Source: Celerinatantimonas yamalensis (GTDB taxonomy: Bacteria > Pseudomonadota > Gammaproteobacteria > Enterobacterales > Celerinatantimonadaceae). Taken from it: a DNA stretch of 64,000 bases. The stretch is from assembly GCF_046054155.1 (NCBI RefSeq), contig NZ_JBEQCT010000003.1, forward strand, positions 327,051 through 391,050. The letters are read 5' to 3'. Below the pieces are notes generated by a model. It worked only from the letters and a program-made list of their open reading frames with translations. It had not been told where the DNA came from and ran no database searches. The translations under genes were made by a program, and so were the position numbers. Within the stretch, counting starts at the first letter, position 1. Each line of letters starts with the position of its first letter. This document shows, in pieces, positions 46,019-55,987 of the stretch.

Positions 46019-46184
46019 TAAAAGCGGGCAGTTACTGTTGCCCCGCTTATGCGCTTCCTTCGTCAGTATAATGCAAGACTCAGCTTAGCTGACGGTTCAA
46101 TGGCTTCCATCAACCTACTTTATCAGCGTTTTTGCACCTGTTATCGCGACACCGATATACCCTAGTCAGCGCGAAAAGATGAAT

Positions 46185-47105
46185 TTACAGGCGGTTCGAT
46201 ACATTGACCGGCGGCGTTGAACGGGCCCTTAACAGACGGGCACCAAATACATTAAATACCAGTGCAATCCCAACAATAGCGGCGCCAACAAGTTGCTGGG
46301 TGCTTAGATGTTCATTGACAAATACAGCCGCACTGACAAGGCCTACAACGGGAACTAACAGTGTCAATGGGGCAATTCGCCATGTTTCATAACGACTCAG
46401 TAAGCTTCCCCAACATCCATAGCCCAGCATTGTGGCAATCACTGCCAGATAGAACAGTGCTAAAATATTATGCCATTGGATATGCACGAGACTGGTATAA
46501 ATCGTCGAAGTGCCTTCAAATATAACGGAGCTCAAGCTAAAAGCGAGCAATGGCACTAAGGCACTCCAAACCACTAGTGACATTATCTTCACCGAATAAC
46601 GAGCCATGATCACTTTATTGGTAATATTTCCGATCCCCCACGAGGCAGCAGCGCCCAAAATGAGCAACAAGGCAGGGAGCGTAAATGAGTTTTGATAATG
46701 GCTATGCGATAGACCAATTAAGGCGATGCCAATGGCCGCGATTGCCATGGCCAGCAGATTATGTAGGCGAAGGGATTCTTTGAGCAATACCGCGCCAAAT
46801 AAGAGGGTGAAAAATGCCTGCGCCTGCAAAATTAATGAGGCAAGCCCGGCAGGCATCCCTAATTTGATCGACAAAAAAAGTAATGAAAACTGGCCAAAAC
46901 TAATGCTCAAGCCATAACTGACTAACCAACGCAGCGGCAGTTTGGGTGGTGCGATAAAAAATATCGCAGGGAATGCAACACAGGCAAAGCGCAGCCCTGC
47001 CAGTAGTAATGGTGGCATTCCTTCTAATCCTACTTTGATGACAACAAAATTTACTCCCCATGCGATGACAACAGCAAGAGCGAGTAGCATATCTTTAATG
47101 GGCAT
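46185..47105 (-). CDS. eamA: EamA-type O-acetylserine/cysteine exporter
   Basis: A 306-residue DMT-superfamily exporter with ten membrane segments in two EamA repeats. Blocks such as VIAWGVNFVVIKVGL, MPAGLASLILQAQAFFT, GYGCWGSLLSRYETWRIAPL and LLVPVVGLVSAA closely follow E. coli EamA (YdeD), which exports O-acetylserine and cysteine. The frame opens at 47123; AAGGAA eight bases before ATG 47105 sets the start. It is a single-gene unit. Confidence 0.9.
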   Translation of the reverse strand: MPIKDMLLALAVVIAWGVNFVVIKVGLEGMPPLLLAGLRFACVAFPAIFFIAPPKLPLRWLVSYGLSISFGQFSLLFLSIKLGMPAGLASLILQAQAFFTLLFGAVLLKESLRLHNLLAMAIAAIGIALIGLSHSHYQNSFTLPALLLILGAAASWGIGNITNKVIMARYSVKIMSLVVWSALVPLLAFSLSSVIFEGTSTIYTSLVHIQWHNILALFYLAVIATMLGYGCWGSLLSRYETWRIAPLTLLVPVVGLVSAAVFVNEHLSTQQLVGAAIVGIALVFNVFGARLLRARSTPPVNVSNRL

Positions 47106-48257
47106 CTCATGGATTCCTTTCACATGATTATTTGGTAGTTTTAGATAATGTATGATGGTTTAAATATCAGCCTAGAAGATGTAATCTACATGTAATGTAG
47201 ATGCATCGCTAGTGTTCATTTCACCATAATGAGTAAAGCGTCGCCCAGATATCAGATATCTTGCAGCGATTTTTTCCCTTTGAGGATGATGCCATTATTT
47301 CCATCGGAGTAGTCCCTATATGATGGCACTAGAATCAACACCAATCGCAGTAGGAATACTCAGCGCATCCCTTATTCGCTATTGTGGTTTGATAATGTTA
47401 GGACTAGTCAGAATGATAAGCACCATATTGTACAACAATCATTCACATTACGGTGTAATGCACTATTGAGCCGTGCTAGAGTCATCATCCTTAACTCCTA
47501 GTGGCATTCGGATGATGATACTTTTCCAATCATTTTGTAACCAATTGATCACTGAGGCATTGCACATTTTCTCCTGACCCTAGCCAATATTACTTCAAAA
47601 AAGCTATTGTCCGCTAAGCTAATGGTTTTTCCGCCAACCCTACCTGCATACCTTGCACAGTGAGGACCGGCTAGCTTGGTTCAAGCAGGCATTGAGCAAC
47701 ATCCGACAAAAACTGCGCTCAATCATGATTGTCTTTAGCGTTGAGATATTCATATAATCCTCGGCATGCTATAAACAAAGTGATTGATTCGGACATGCTG
47801 ATGTTTTGCGGTTGAATCTGATGCGCCATGAACGGATTTTGAACATCTAGTGAGAAAAAATTCATTTTTAAGTAACCCCAATGATAGCGATAAAAAATTA
47901 TCTTGATTTAGATGAATCAAGGCCGCCTTTGGCCACAAATTAATGGGCCACTGCTGTGGTATGGTGTCCGCAAGTAAATCGCGCTGCGCTGCTTTATATG
48001 CATCTTTAGTTTGCTTTAATCACTATGACAAACGTCAGCATTGCTTAAGTCTATCGGGAACGGATAGGCATATTAATATTTTTGTGTTTAGTTGTTGGCT
48101 ATTTTGATTCGATCATTGCGACGTGGGAGGCTCAGCCCATTGAAATCAAGCTAAGAAGGGCGTCCATCTACAGCATCATGATGGTTATAAATTTAGATTG
48201 GGTCAGTCTTTAGTCTTCTTTAGGACTGAAGTTCTACCGATAGGAGACAATGAAAAT
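47106..48257. other. Long intergenic region before the MscS-family gene
   Basis: More than 1 kb with no recognised gene. Base composition is mixed. A fragment on the plus strand near 47656-47755 (reading LHSEDRLAWFKQALSNIRQK) looks protein-like but has no start. On the opposite strand a 48-codon frame lies at 47719-47865. These suggest decayed coding sequence. The last ~200 bp are probably the promoter region of the channel gene. Confidence 0.35.
47719..47865 (-). CDS. Small hypothetical ORF (48 residues)
   Basis: ATG 47865 to TGA 47719 on the minus strand encodes a 48-residue, partly hydrophobic peptide (MNFFSLDVQNPFMAHQ at the start, GLYEYLNAKDNHD at the end). GGGG lies about ten bases upstream; there is no classic ribosome site. 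I recognise no family. It may be a real small protein, the end of a lost gene, or chance. Confidence 0.2.
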   Translation of the reverse strand: MNFFSLDVQNPFMAHQIQPQNISMSESITLFIACRGLYEYLNAKDNHD

Positions 48258-49352
48258 ATGACTGATATAGTCAGTTGGGGACATGCACAATTTGGTCGAT
48301 TAACCCATTTATTAGGGCAAGGATGGGCCGTTGAAGCATTGTGTATTATTGTAGCAACTTTATTCGTCACGCTTTGCTGGCGCTTATTGGGCAAGCGCAT
48401 CGTTAAATTCGCCGAACATTCTCAAACCCATTGGGATAATATTCTTTGGGATGCGCTTAATGGCCCTATGAACTGGTTTATCCTGCTGATGGGGTTAAGT
48501 TTAGTGGCTGAAAGCGTGGCCGAGCGCATAGATTCTAACTTGTCAGCTTATCTTCCCGTTGTGCGTCAAGTTCTATTAGAGGTCTTGTTTGCGATTGCCG
48601 CGTGGCGAGTCGCCAATAGTGGCGAAGATGAGTTTATTAGTCGAGGCCGAGATGCCACCACCGTGCAAGCGATGGCGAAGCTTATCAAAGCGTCGGTCAT
48701 TGTCATTGTGCTGCTGACCGTTTTTCAAAGTCTTGGATTGAGTCTTTCCGGATTACTCGCTTTCGGAGGCTTGGGTGGTTTGGTGATTGGGATGGGTGCC
48801 CGCGATCTGATCGCTAACTTTTTTGGGGCGGTTGTGGTGTATCTGGATAAACCGTTTCGGGTGGGTGATTGGGTTCGCAGTCCCGACCGGCAAATTGAAG
48901 GGACCGTCGAGCGCATTGGTTTTCGGGTCACGAAAATTCGAACCTTTGATCAGCGACCTTTATATGTGCCCAATGCGGTGTTTACTCAAATCTCGGTAGA
49001 GAATCCCTCTCGAATGCTGAATCGGCGAATTTATGAAACCATTGGTATCCGCTATCAAGATTCAGCACAGATGCAACAGATCGTGGATTCGGTCAAAGAG
49101 ATGTTGCAGGCGCACGAGGCCATCGATACCAACAAAACATTAATGGTGAATTTTACCGCATTTGGTACGTCTAGCTTAGATTTCTTTATTTACGCCTTTA
49201 CCAAAACTATTAATTGGGCGGAATATCATCAAATCAAACAAGATGTGTTATTACAGATTTTAGCGATTATTCATCAGGCTGGGGCTGATTGCGCCTTTCC
49301 AACACAAACATTGCATATTGAGTCGTTACCTGAAAGGGCTGAACCGGCCTAA
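48258..49352 (+). CDS. MscS-family mechanosensitive channel
   Basis: A 364-residue protein with about five membrane segments, then the MscS core: a pore helix rich in Gly/Ala (LLAFGGLGGLVIGMGARDLIANFFG), the beta-domain DKPFRVGDWVR, and RTFDQRPLYVPNAVF. It resembles the YnaI/YbdG branch more than MscS itself. AGGAG at 48242 is eleven bases before ATG 48258. A four-codon ATG AAA ATA TGA reading overlaps the start in another frame, nearer the ribosome site. The frame extends to 48198. Stands alone. Confidence 0.9.
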   Translation: MTDIVSWGHAQFGRLTHLLGQGWAVEALCIIVATLFVTLCWRLLGKRIVKFAEHSQTHWDNILWDALNGPMNWFILLMGLSLVAESVAERIDSNLSAYLPVVRQVLLEVLFAIAAWRVANSGEDEFISRGRDATTVQAMAKLIKASVIVIVLLTVFQSLGLSLSGLLAFGGLGGLVIGMGARDLIANFFGAVVVYLDKPFRVGDWVRSPDRQIEGTVERIGFRVTKIRTFDQRPLYVPNAVFTQISVENPSRMLNRRIYETIGIRYQDSAQMQQIVDSVKEMLQAHEAIDTNKTLMVNFTAFGTSSLDFFIYAFTKTINWAEYHQIKQDVLLQILAIIHQAGADCAFPTQTLHIESLPERAEPA

Positions 49353-49399
49353 TAATGGTCAGAATAAGCCCTTTACGCGAAACAATGTGTTGATACGAA

Positions 49400-50089
49400 C
49401 TACCAAAAAAGCCGACCCACTAATGGCGCAATACAAACGGTAATCACCCCTGCGAGCATCATAATGATACTGGAGGTGACGCCTTCAGTATGGCCGATTT
49501 GATAGGCCTTTGCAGTGCCAGCACCATGGGCACAGGCGCCGAGACTGGCGCCTTTGCCTAGTCTTGAGCGAATTGACATCGCCGTTAGAATTAGTTCGCC
49601 AATAGCCATGCCAAATACCCCAGTGATCACCACAAACACGGCGTTTAAATCAGTTTTTCCACCAATGAGCCGTGTTGCCTGTATCGCAAATGGAGTCGTG
49701 ATTGAGCGCATGGCTAGACTGCGTTGTAAAATTTCGGACAAATGGAATAATCGGGCCAGTGCGATCGTGCTGCTGACGGCAACACAAACCGAGACACACA
49801 CGCCAACCGAGAGCGATAACCAATGCTTATGGATTAATTGCCGTTGATCGTAGATAGGGATAGCAAAAGCCACTGTCGCTGGGCCTAACATCCACAATAG
49901 CCAGTGGGAATCTTGAATGTAATCCAGATAGGGGATACGGAAAAGCAATACGACCGCTAGAATCAGCAATGGGGCTAATAATAACGGCATAAATAAGATG
50001 GAAGGTTTTTTCCCATAAAGCCACTTACTTAGAAAATACAAAAAGATCGTTAGGACAAAGCAAAATGAAGAGATCCATGGGTTGATCAT
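49400..50089 (-). CDS. lrgB: LrgB/CidB-family membrane protein
   Basis: A 229-residue protein with about seven membrane segments. The family block KTDLNAVFVVITGVFGMAIGE and GACAHGAGTAKAYQIG are diagnostic of LrgB/CidB/YohK. These proteins are described as holin-antiholin-like modulators of autolysis and as transporters of pyruvate or 3-hydroxypropionate in some species. Its start overlaps the lrgA stop by four bases, so the pair is co-translated. Confidence 0.93.
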   Translation of the reverse strand: MINPWISSFCFVLTIFLYFLSKWLYGKKPSILFMPLLLAPLLILAVVLLFRIPYLDYIQDSHWLLWMLGPATVAFAIPIYDQRQLIHKHWLSLSVGVCVSVCVAVSSTIALARLFHLSEILQRSLAMRSITTPFAIQATRLIGGKTDLNAVFVVITGVFGMAIGELILTAMSIRSRLGKGASLGACAHGAGTAKAYQIGHTEGVTSSIIMMLAGVITVCIAPLVGRLFW

Positions 50090-50511
50090 AAACGGCTGCC
50101 TCGTTTATTCGCTGCATTTTGTAGACTGCGGCGACGGGCTAGCTTGACTTCAATATGGTGCATTTTGTCAACGACCCAGCTAGTTGAAATAATTACACAT
50201 AAAGTACTTAAGCAGATGACTGACACAATCTGTAAGCCGTGTTGGCGAACCAATTGTGGATAATTCACCACGGCCATAACGGCGGGGACAAAAAAGAGTA
50301 ACATTTCAGCTAATAACCATGTTGCCCCAAGGCGGAGCCAATTAGGACGAATAATTTTGGCAAATACCAATATTAACAACAGGCACATTCCAACTAAGTT
50401 AGATGGCACGGGAATATGGAAATAATGGACAAAAATGTTAGCAATCATCCAGATCACGACAATGAGTAGGACTTGCCAGCAAGTGAGTATAAACGTCTGA
50501 AACCGCAGCAT
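50086..50511 (-). CDS. lrgA: LrgA/CidA-family membrane protein
   Basis: A 141-residue holin-like protein with four membrane segments and the family block PVPSNLVGMCLLLILV, then AEMLLFFVPAVMAVVNY. Its C-terminus is strongly basic (LARRRSLQ). It pairs with LrgB. A divergent LysR gene 135 bp away is the likely regulator, as for CidR with cidAB. Confidence 0.92.
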   Translation of the reverse strand: MLRFQTFILTCWQVLLIVVIWMIANIFVHYFHIPVPSNLVGMCLLLILVFAKIIRPNWLRLGATWLLAEMLLFFVPAVMAVVNYPQLVRQHGLQIVSVICLSTLCVIISTSWVVDKMHHIEVKLARRRSLQNAANKRGSRL

Positions 50512-50646
50512 TTAAAGTAACAACTCTGATATGTGTTTGTGAAGTGAGTCACAGTATAAGCAGTTACAAACTAGTCAGAAAATGAATTTTTTTTATTTAA
50601 AGTATGCCACTATAGAATAGTTTTAAACCGAGATAGTGATACGATT

Positions 50647-51537
50647 ATGGACCTTCGCGCATTACGTTATTTTGTTGAATTAGTGAAGCAAAAAAGCTTT
50701 ACGCGGGCCTCAGAACAGCTGTTTGTGACACAGCCGACGATCAGTAAAATGATCAAGAGCCTTGAACAAGAATTAGATCTGCCACTGCTCCATCGGCAAG
50801 GGCGGCGATTTTGGCTTACCGATGCCGGCGACGTCGTCTTTAAAAATGCACAAAGCATCCTTAAACAAATGGATGAACTCGCCGCGCAGCTTGATGATCT
50901 TAATGAACTGCGCAAAGGCCAGTTAAAAGTAGGAATACCGCCGATGGTTGGTCATCTGTATGCTCAGTTAATTCGTCAATATCGACAAGCCTATCCCGAT
51001 GTTGAATTAACTATTTTGGAATACGGTGGGCGAAAAATAGAGCATGCCGTGTTAGACGGTGAAATTGATATCGCGATTACGATGATTTCTGAATACATTC
51101 AGGAGCACCTTAACACCTTGCCGTTTACCAGTTATCCACTATTAGCTGTGTTACCCGATGAGCCTCGTTGGCAGCAAAAATCAAAGGTCTGTTGGGCTGA
51201 TTTGGCCGCCGAGCCATTTTATTTGTACACCAAAGAATTTACCTTAAGTGAAGTGATTCAACAGGCCTGTCAAAAGGCTGGTTTCAAACCACAAGTTTTA
51301 GCGCGTAGCAGCCAGTGGGACTTTCTAGTCGCCTTGGTGAAAAGTGGCGGTGTCGCTTTTCTACCGCAACCGCTTTTTCAGCAGATGGATGCCAGAGGCG
51401 TGATTGGCCGCGCAATTGAACCCGCCATTGATTGGAACCTCGGTGTCATTTGGCCGGCGGATCGCTATCTATCAAGGGCGGCGCAAGCTTGGTTGCAATT
51501 ATGTTATCCATTGCAGCATCGCTCATCAGGCAACTAA
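50647..51537 (+). CDS. LysR-family regulator (CidR-like)
   Basis: A 296-residue LTTR. The winged helix-turn-helix is at 1-60 (MDLRALRYFVELVKQKSFTR, TQPTISKMIKSLEQEL), and a LysR substrate domain follows (92-290). It is divergent from lrgA-lrgB, the typical position of a LysR-type activator of such a pair. CidR responds to acetate/pyruvate overflow in Gram-positive bacteria; the effector here is unknown. Confidence 0.9.
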   Translation: MDLRALRYFVELVKQKSFTRASEQLFVTQPTISKMIKSLEQELDLPLLHRQGRRFWLTDAGDVVFKNAQSILKQMDELAAQLDDLNELRKGQLKVGIPPMVGHLYAQLIRQYRQAYPDVELTILEYGGRKIEHAVLDGEIDIAITMISEYIQEHLNTLPFTSYPLLAVLPDEPRWQQKSKVCWADLAAEPFYLYTKEFTLSEVIQQACQKAGFKPQVLARSSQWDFLVALVKSGGVAFLPQPLFQQMDARGVIGRAIEPAIDWNLGVIWPADRYLSRAAQAWLQLCYPLQHRSSGN

Positions 51538-51559
51538 CCTTCGCGGGCCTCAGTCCTAT

Positions 51560-53368
51560 TTAATGTTGCATCACCCAATGCTGATCGCTGACTTGTCGAT
51601 AATGGCGCTGTGGCGGTTGGTAGTTGTTATCGCGGATCGGGCTTTTTAGTTCATCGACACTTAAGTGGCGTTTTAAATGACGCTGCGCCGGATCGGCAAT
51701 TGGAACCGCAGCGAGTAATTTTTGGGTGTATGGATGTTGCGGGTTGCTAAAGATCGCTTGGCGTGGACCAATTTCGACAATTTCGCCAAGATACATCACC
51801 GCCACTCGGTGACTAATACGCTCGACAACCGCCATATCATGGGAGATAAAGAGATAGGCTAGATTGTGCGTTTGTTGCAGGTCCATGAGTAAATTTACCA
51901 CCTGTGCTTTGACGGATACATCAAGTGCTGACACGGATTCATCGGCAATAATGAGCTTCGGGTTAAGTGACAAAGCTCGGGCAATGGCGATGCGCTGGCG
52001 CTGGCCACCGGAAAATTCGTGCGGATGACGTTTGAGCATGTCACCACTTAGGCCCACTTGCTCAATAAGCTCTAACGCTCTCTTTTTGGCATCACGTTTA
52101 CTGGCTAATTGATGTTCAAGAAGTGGCTCAATGAGCGTTTCTTCAATGGTCATGCGAGGATTTAGACTGGCAAATGGATCTTGAAAGATAAACTGAATAT
52201 CTTGGCGCATTCGCCGCAGTTCTGCTTGGCTTAGTTGACAGACGTTATAGCCGTTAAATTCAATCTCCCCGTGCAAAGGCTCAACTAGTCGCATCAACGA
52301 GCGGCCCGTCGTCGATTTACCGCAGCCCGATTCACCCACCAACGACAGCGTTTCTCCTGGGGTCAAAGTAAAGCTGATATTTTCTACGGCATGCACGGCC
52401 GCAGTTTGTCGTGACCAAAAACCACTATGGATAGCAAATCGGGTCGTCAAGTTGGAAACTTTAAGTAGGGGCGGTTTCTTGTTGGGTAACGGAGGCTGCG
52501 GTGAAAATAACTGCACCTGACCATTGCTATCAATTTGTGGAAATTTAAGGGGTTCTGCGCAGTCGGTCATTGAGCCCAGTTTGGGCACAGCATTCAGTAA
52601 CATCCGAGTGTACTCGTGCTTGGGGTTGGCAAATAGCGCAGCGGTGGTATTTGTCTCAACCAACTCACCGCGATACATCACCAAGGTGCGATCTGCGACC
52701 TCCGCGACAACGCCCATGTCGTGGGTAATAAATAAAACCGCCATCCCTTCTTCTTGTTGCAGTGTCTTGATCAAATCAAGAATTTGACCTTGAATCGTCA
52801 CATCCAAAGCGGTGGTTGGTTCATCAGCAATTAACAACTTAGGGCTGAGTGCCAGTGCCATCGCAATCATCACCCGTTGACGCATACCGCCAGAGAATTG
52901 ATGGGGATAATCATCAAAGCGGCTAGCGGCATTGGGAATGCGCACTTTTTTAAGAAGTTCCACGGTATGCTCGCGCGCCTGTTTTTGGTTTTCACCACGA
53001 TGGACTTGCAACAACTCAGCAATTTGTTCACCGATGCTAAAAGCGGGGTTGAGCGAGGTCATCGGTTCTTGAAAGATCATCGCAATTTGATTGGCCCGGA
53101 TCTGTTGCATCTGCGCATCATTGAGGGTGGTCAGCTCTCGCCCCTCGAGTTTAATACTCCCTTGTACACGGCTACGGCGCGGATTTAAAAGTTGCATGAT
53201 AGATAACGAGGTGACGCTCTTACCCGAACCTGATTCACCAACAATCGCTAGGGTTTCGCCTGGATAAATGCAAAATTGAATGTTATTGAGCACCGCTTTC
53301 CAGCGATGACCATCGCGAAAACTAGTGGTTAAATCGCTTACTTGAAGAATCGGTGCCAGTTCAGTCAT
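51560..53368 (-). CDS. Double ABC ATPase of a peptide/glutathione-type importer (GsiA-like)
   Basis: A 602-residue protein with two complete ATPase domains. Domain 1 (~1-270) has GESGSGKS, FSGGMRQR and LLIADEPTTALDV; domain 2 (~310-570) has GESGCGKST, FSGGQRQR and LIIADESVSALDV. Each ends with an oligopeptide/dipeptide C-terminal extension. It must power the two permeases encoded at 57807-59593 on the other strand; no other permeases are near. It precedes nothing on its strand and follows the M81 gene. AAGGAA precedes the ATG. Confidence 0.94.
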   Translation of the reverse strand: MTELAPILQVSDLTTSFRDGHRWKAVLNNIQFCIYPGETLAIVGESGSGKSVTSLSIMQLLNPRRSRVQGSIKLEGRELTTLNDAQMQQIRANQIAMIFQEPMTSLNPAFSIGEQIAELLQVHRGENQKQAREHTVELLKKVRIPNAASRFDDYPHQFSGGMRQRVMIAMALALSPKLLIADEPTTALDVTIQGQILDLIKTLQQEEGMAVLFITHDMGVVAEVADRTLVMYRGELVETNTTAALFANPKHEYTRMLLNAVPKLGSMTDCAEPLKFPQIDSNGQVQLFSPQPPLPNKKPPLLKVSNLTTRFAIHSGFWSRQTAAVHAVENISFTLTPGETLSLVGESGCGKSTTGRSLMRLVEPLHGEIEFNGYNVCQLSQAELRRMRQDIQFIFQDPFASLNPRMTIEETLIEPLLEHQLASKRDAKKRALELIEQVGLSGDMLKRHPHEFSGGQRQRIAIARALSLNPKLIIADESVSALDVSVKAQVVNLLMDLQQTHNLAYLFISHDMAVVERISHRVAVMYLGEIVEIGPRQAIFSNPQHPYTQKLLAAVPIADPAQRHLKRHLSVDELKSPIRDNNYQPPQRHYRQVSDQHWVMQH

Positions 53369-53405
53369 GCCTTATTCCTTGATGATTATGCGATGAGCTA
53401 GATGG

Positions 53406-54842
53406 TTAGTGAGGAGTCCGAACGCTGTAGTGCAACTTAGGCGTATAGTTAAAGTCTCTATCAAAGGGGAAAGTTGGGTGGACTTTACGCGCGCGAGTCA
53501 GTCGCTCTACATATTGGTCCACGACACCTTCAGATAACGCCATCAAATTGGGGTTAGCTAACGGGGCTAGATCGGGGGACAAATAACCAGATTTAACGAC
53601 TAAAATACCGAGATGGTTGACGTCAATACCAAGCTGGGCAAAATCTTCAAGATTATGATAAGGGCGGCGACGCTCGGCAACGACAACGTCAATACCGTCA
53701 ATGCGTAGTACGGCTTGGCGGGCGTTGAGTGGTGTTGCTGGGATTAAGCGTATGACGGTAAATTGGCCATGAACATGTTGACCCGTCGGATCAAGACTTG
53801 CCCCAATCGTGAGCGTTAACTGTGCGCCAATACCGGCCTCAAAGGCAGCTTGGGTTGCATTGGCATCGGCAATTCCGGCGACGACGGTATCGGTCGCTTG
53901 TTGGGCAATTAACTCGGCGAGTAGATCGGCGCGATCACCCACACCACCACCGGTCGGGTTATCACCTGAATCGGCTAAAATGACCGGATGAGTACGGCTG
54001 GCTATCGCCCAACTGACACATTCGCTGACGCTACCGGTTTGACAACCAAAACAAAATGACTCACGCGCCTGCCAATACCGATTGGCCAAATAAGTGCCCT
54101 GAAATTCCAATGCGTTAGCGTTAGTTCCGGTCATGACGACTGCGGCGGTAGCGCGTGGCTCATCAGCCCATACATAGCCAACTAATAAGGAACTATCCCA
54201 AATGCCATCGATGGCATCGATACTGGGCAGCTCAGCATAAATACTTTTCGCCGGTTCATCTTCAGTACTAGTTTGTTCACCAGAAAGCACGACTGGAATG
54301 GGGCACCATAATAGTTTTGGGCGCACCCCAGTCGAAATACTTTGTACGAGCATGGATACCGAACGGCGCATCGTTTGTTCAATATCAATATGCGGTGCCG
54401 TGCGATAGGTCGAGAACATATCGATGTGATCGATAATCTTTTGTGTGACGTTACCATGCAGGTCGTAGCTGACACTGATGGGGCAATCAGCGCCGACCAA
54501 CTCACGCGTCGCACTTATCCAATCGCCTTCAGCATCCGTCATGCCTTCGACATACATGGCGCCATGCATGGCAAGATAAACCCCATCCACCGGCAGGGCT
54601 GCTGCTAATTTAGTTAAAAAATCCTGCTTAAAACGTTGATAGGTGCCTTGCGCGACTGGCCCGCCAGCAATTGCCCGCGCATGTACCGTTGGGATAAATT
54701 CTGCTGGATAATCGTTTAAGAACTGAAAATAGGTATTGGCTAATAACTGCTCATCTTCGGTGATGCGAAAGTCATCCCGATGGTTGAGTACTGGATTATA
54801 AGTACTGCATTCAATATGAATGCCGCCAACAGCAATGCGCAT
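53406..54842 (-). CDS. M81-family (MlrC-like) metallopeptidase-fold protein
   Basis: A 478-residue protein. MRIAVGGIHIECSTYNP at the start, YLAMHGAM, SYDLHGN and ADSGDNPTGGGVGD are hallmarks of the DUF1485/MlrC family. MlrC hydrolyses linearised microcystin, but most members act on unknown substrates. GAGGAA five bases before ATG 54842 sets the start; a GTG at 54854 overlaps the previous stop. It lies between the ROK repressor and the ABC ATPase, so it probably processes the imported compound. Confidence 0.88.
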   Translation of the reverse strand: MRIAVGGIHIECSTYNPVLNHRDDFRITEDEQLLANTYFQFLNDYPAEFIPTVHARAIAGGPVAQGTYQRFKQDFLTKLAAALPVDGVYLAMHGAMYVEGMTDAEGDWISATRELVGADCPISVSYDLHGNVTQKIIDHIDMFSTYRTAPHIDIEQTMRRSVSMLVQSISTGVRPKLLWCPIPVVLSGEQTSTEDEPAKSIYAELPSIDAIDGIWDSSLLVGYVWADEPRATAAVVMTGTNANALEFQGTYLANRYWQARESFCFGCQTGSVSECVSWAIASRTHPVILADSGDNPTGGGVGDRADLLAELIAQQATDTVVAGIADANATQAAFEAGIGAQLTLTIGASLDPTGQHVHGQFTVIRLIPATPLNARQAVLRIDGIDVVVAERRRPYHNLEDFAQLGIDVNHLGILVVKSGYLSPDLAPLANPNLMALSEGVVDQYVERLTRARKVHPTFPFDRDFNYTPKLHYSVRTPH

Positions 54843-54850
54843 AGCGTTCC

Positions 54851-55987
54851 TCACTTATTCAATGGTTGGTGCAAAAATTGATGGATAGCGACACTGGCAG
54901 CTGCATGTGTCCAGATCTGTGGATGCAGCGCGAATGGGCAAATTTGAATTTTACTTGCCAAATCAGGCAGAACATGTGTATCGATACTCTGTTTAACTAA
55001 CGTGGCAAATAGGCCGTTAAAACAGTCGGGATGATGGGCAATCAGCACACTTTGTGGGTCATTGAGTTGAATGACGTGAGCAATCGCCAACCCCAGAGCA
55101 TTCCCAGCACGATGCAATATCCCAATAGCGGTGCTGTCTCCGGTCATAGCTAACCCTTCCAATGCGGGAATGGTTGTTTGGCTGAGTCCGTGACGCGTCG
55201 CATTTTCGCGAATGGCGATCAACGAAGAAACCGTATCTAAGCAGCCTCGTTTGCCGCAGCGACATGGCAGCCCGTTTAGTTCGATGGTGGTATGAGCGAT
55301 TTCACCTGCCCCGCCATGAGCGCCGCGATATAGTTGACCATGAATAAACTGAGCCGAACCGATTCCATCGCTATGGGTCAATAAAGCGAAGTTGTTCACA
55401 TCACGAGCTAATCCAAACAAGTGCTGATGGATAGCCAATGACTTCGCATCATTTTCCAAATAGATTGGTAATTGCACATGCTGCTGTAATAGCTGCACTA
55501 GGGCGACATCACTCCAACCGAGTAAGGTTGACTTAATACAGTGATCGCGCGTCTTATTAATGACCCCTGACAGGGCAATCCCTACCCCTAAAACGGCTGA
55601 AATATTCACGTGAGTTTGCGCTAGCAACGGTTCGATATGGGACGCAATGTTTGCGGCTAATTGCGCAGGTTCACGGACAAATTCAAATGCAATATGTGCT
55701 AGGGGCCGGTCGGCTAAATCAACGAGCACTAATTCAACTTGCTCGCCTAATAACGAAACGCCAATAAAAAAATAACGGTCAGAACATACGGTCAAAAGCA
55801 CCGACGGTCGGCCTTGTCCATTGACAGATGGGAGTGATTCGACCACCACGTGTTGGTCAATAAGCTTTCGCACCAAGTGACTCATAGCCGCTTTACTGAC
55901 GTCCATCTGTTTCGCCAATTCTGTACGGCTTAGCCCATCTTCGGCATGAAGCAAACGAACAATTTGTTGTTGCTGCGCATCTAACAT
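54851..55987 (-). CDS. ROK-family transcriptional repressor (NagC/XylR type)
   Basis: A 378-residue regulator. The N-terminal winged helix is ~16-60 (LSRTELAKQMDVSKAAMSHL). The ROK domain has the zinc-binding CRCGKRGCLD (~235-245) and GEIAHTT. ROK repressors bind a sugar or sugar phosphate and release palindromic operators rich in TTAGTT/AACTAA or TTATT. A matching palindrome lies in the divergent region. First gene of the leftward arm, eight bases before the M81 gene. Confidence 0.92.
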   Translation of the reverse strand: MLDAQQQQIVRLLHAEDGLSRTELAKQMDVSKAAMSHLVRKLIDQHVVVESLPSVNGQGRPSVLLTVCSDRYFFIGVSLLGEQVELVLVDLADRPLAHIAFEFVREPAQLAANIASHIEPLLAQTHVNISAVLGVGIALSGVINKTRDHCIKSTLLGWSDVALVQLLQQHVQLPIYLENDAKSLAIHQHLFGLARDVNNFALLTHSDGIGSAQFIHGQLYRGAHGGAGEIAHTTIELNGLPCRCGKRGCLDTVSSLIAIRENATRHGLSQTTIPALEGLAMTGDSTAIGILHRAGNALGLAIAHVIQLNDPQSVLIAHHPDCFNGLFATLVKQSIDTHVLPDLASKIQICPFALHPQIWTHAAASVAIHQFLHQPLNK

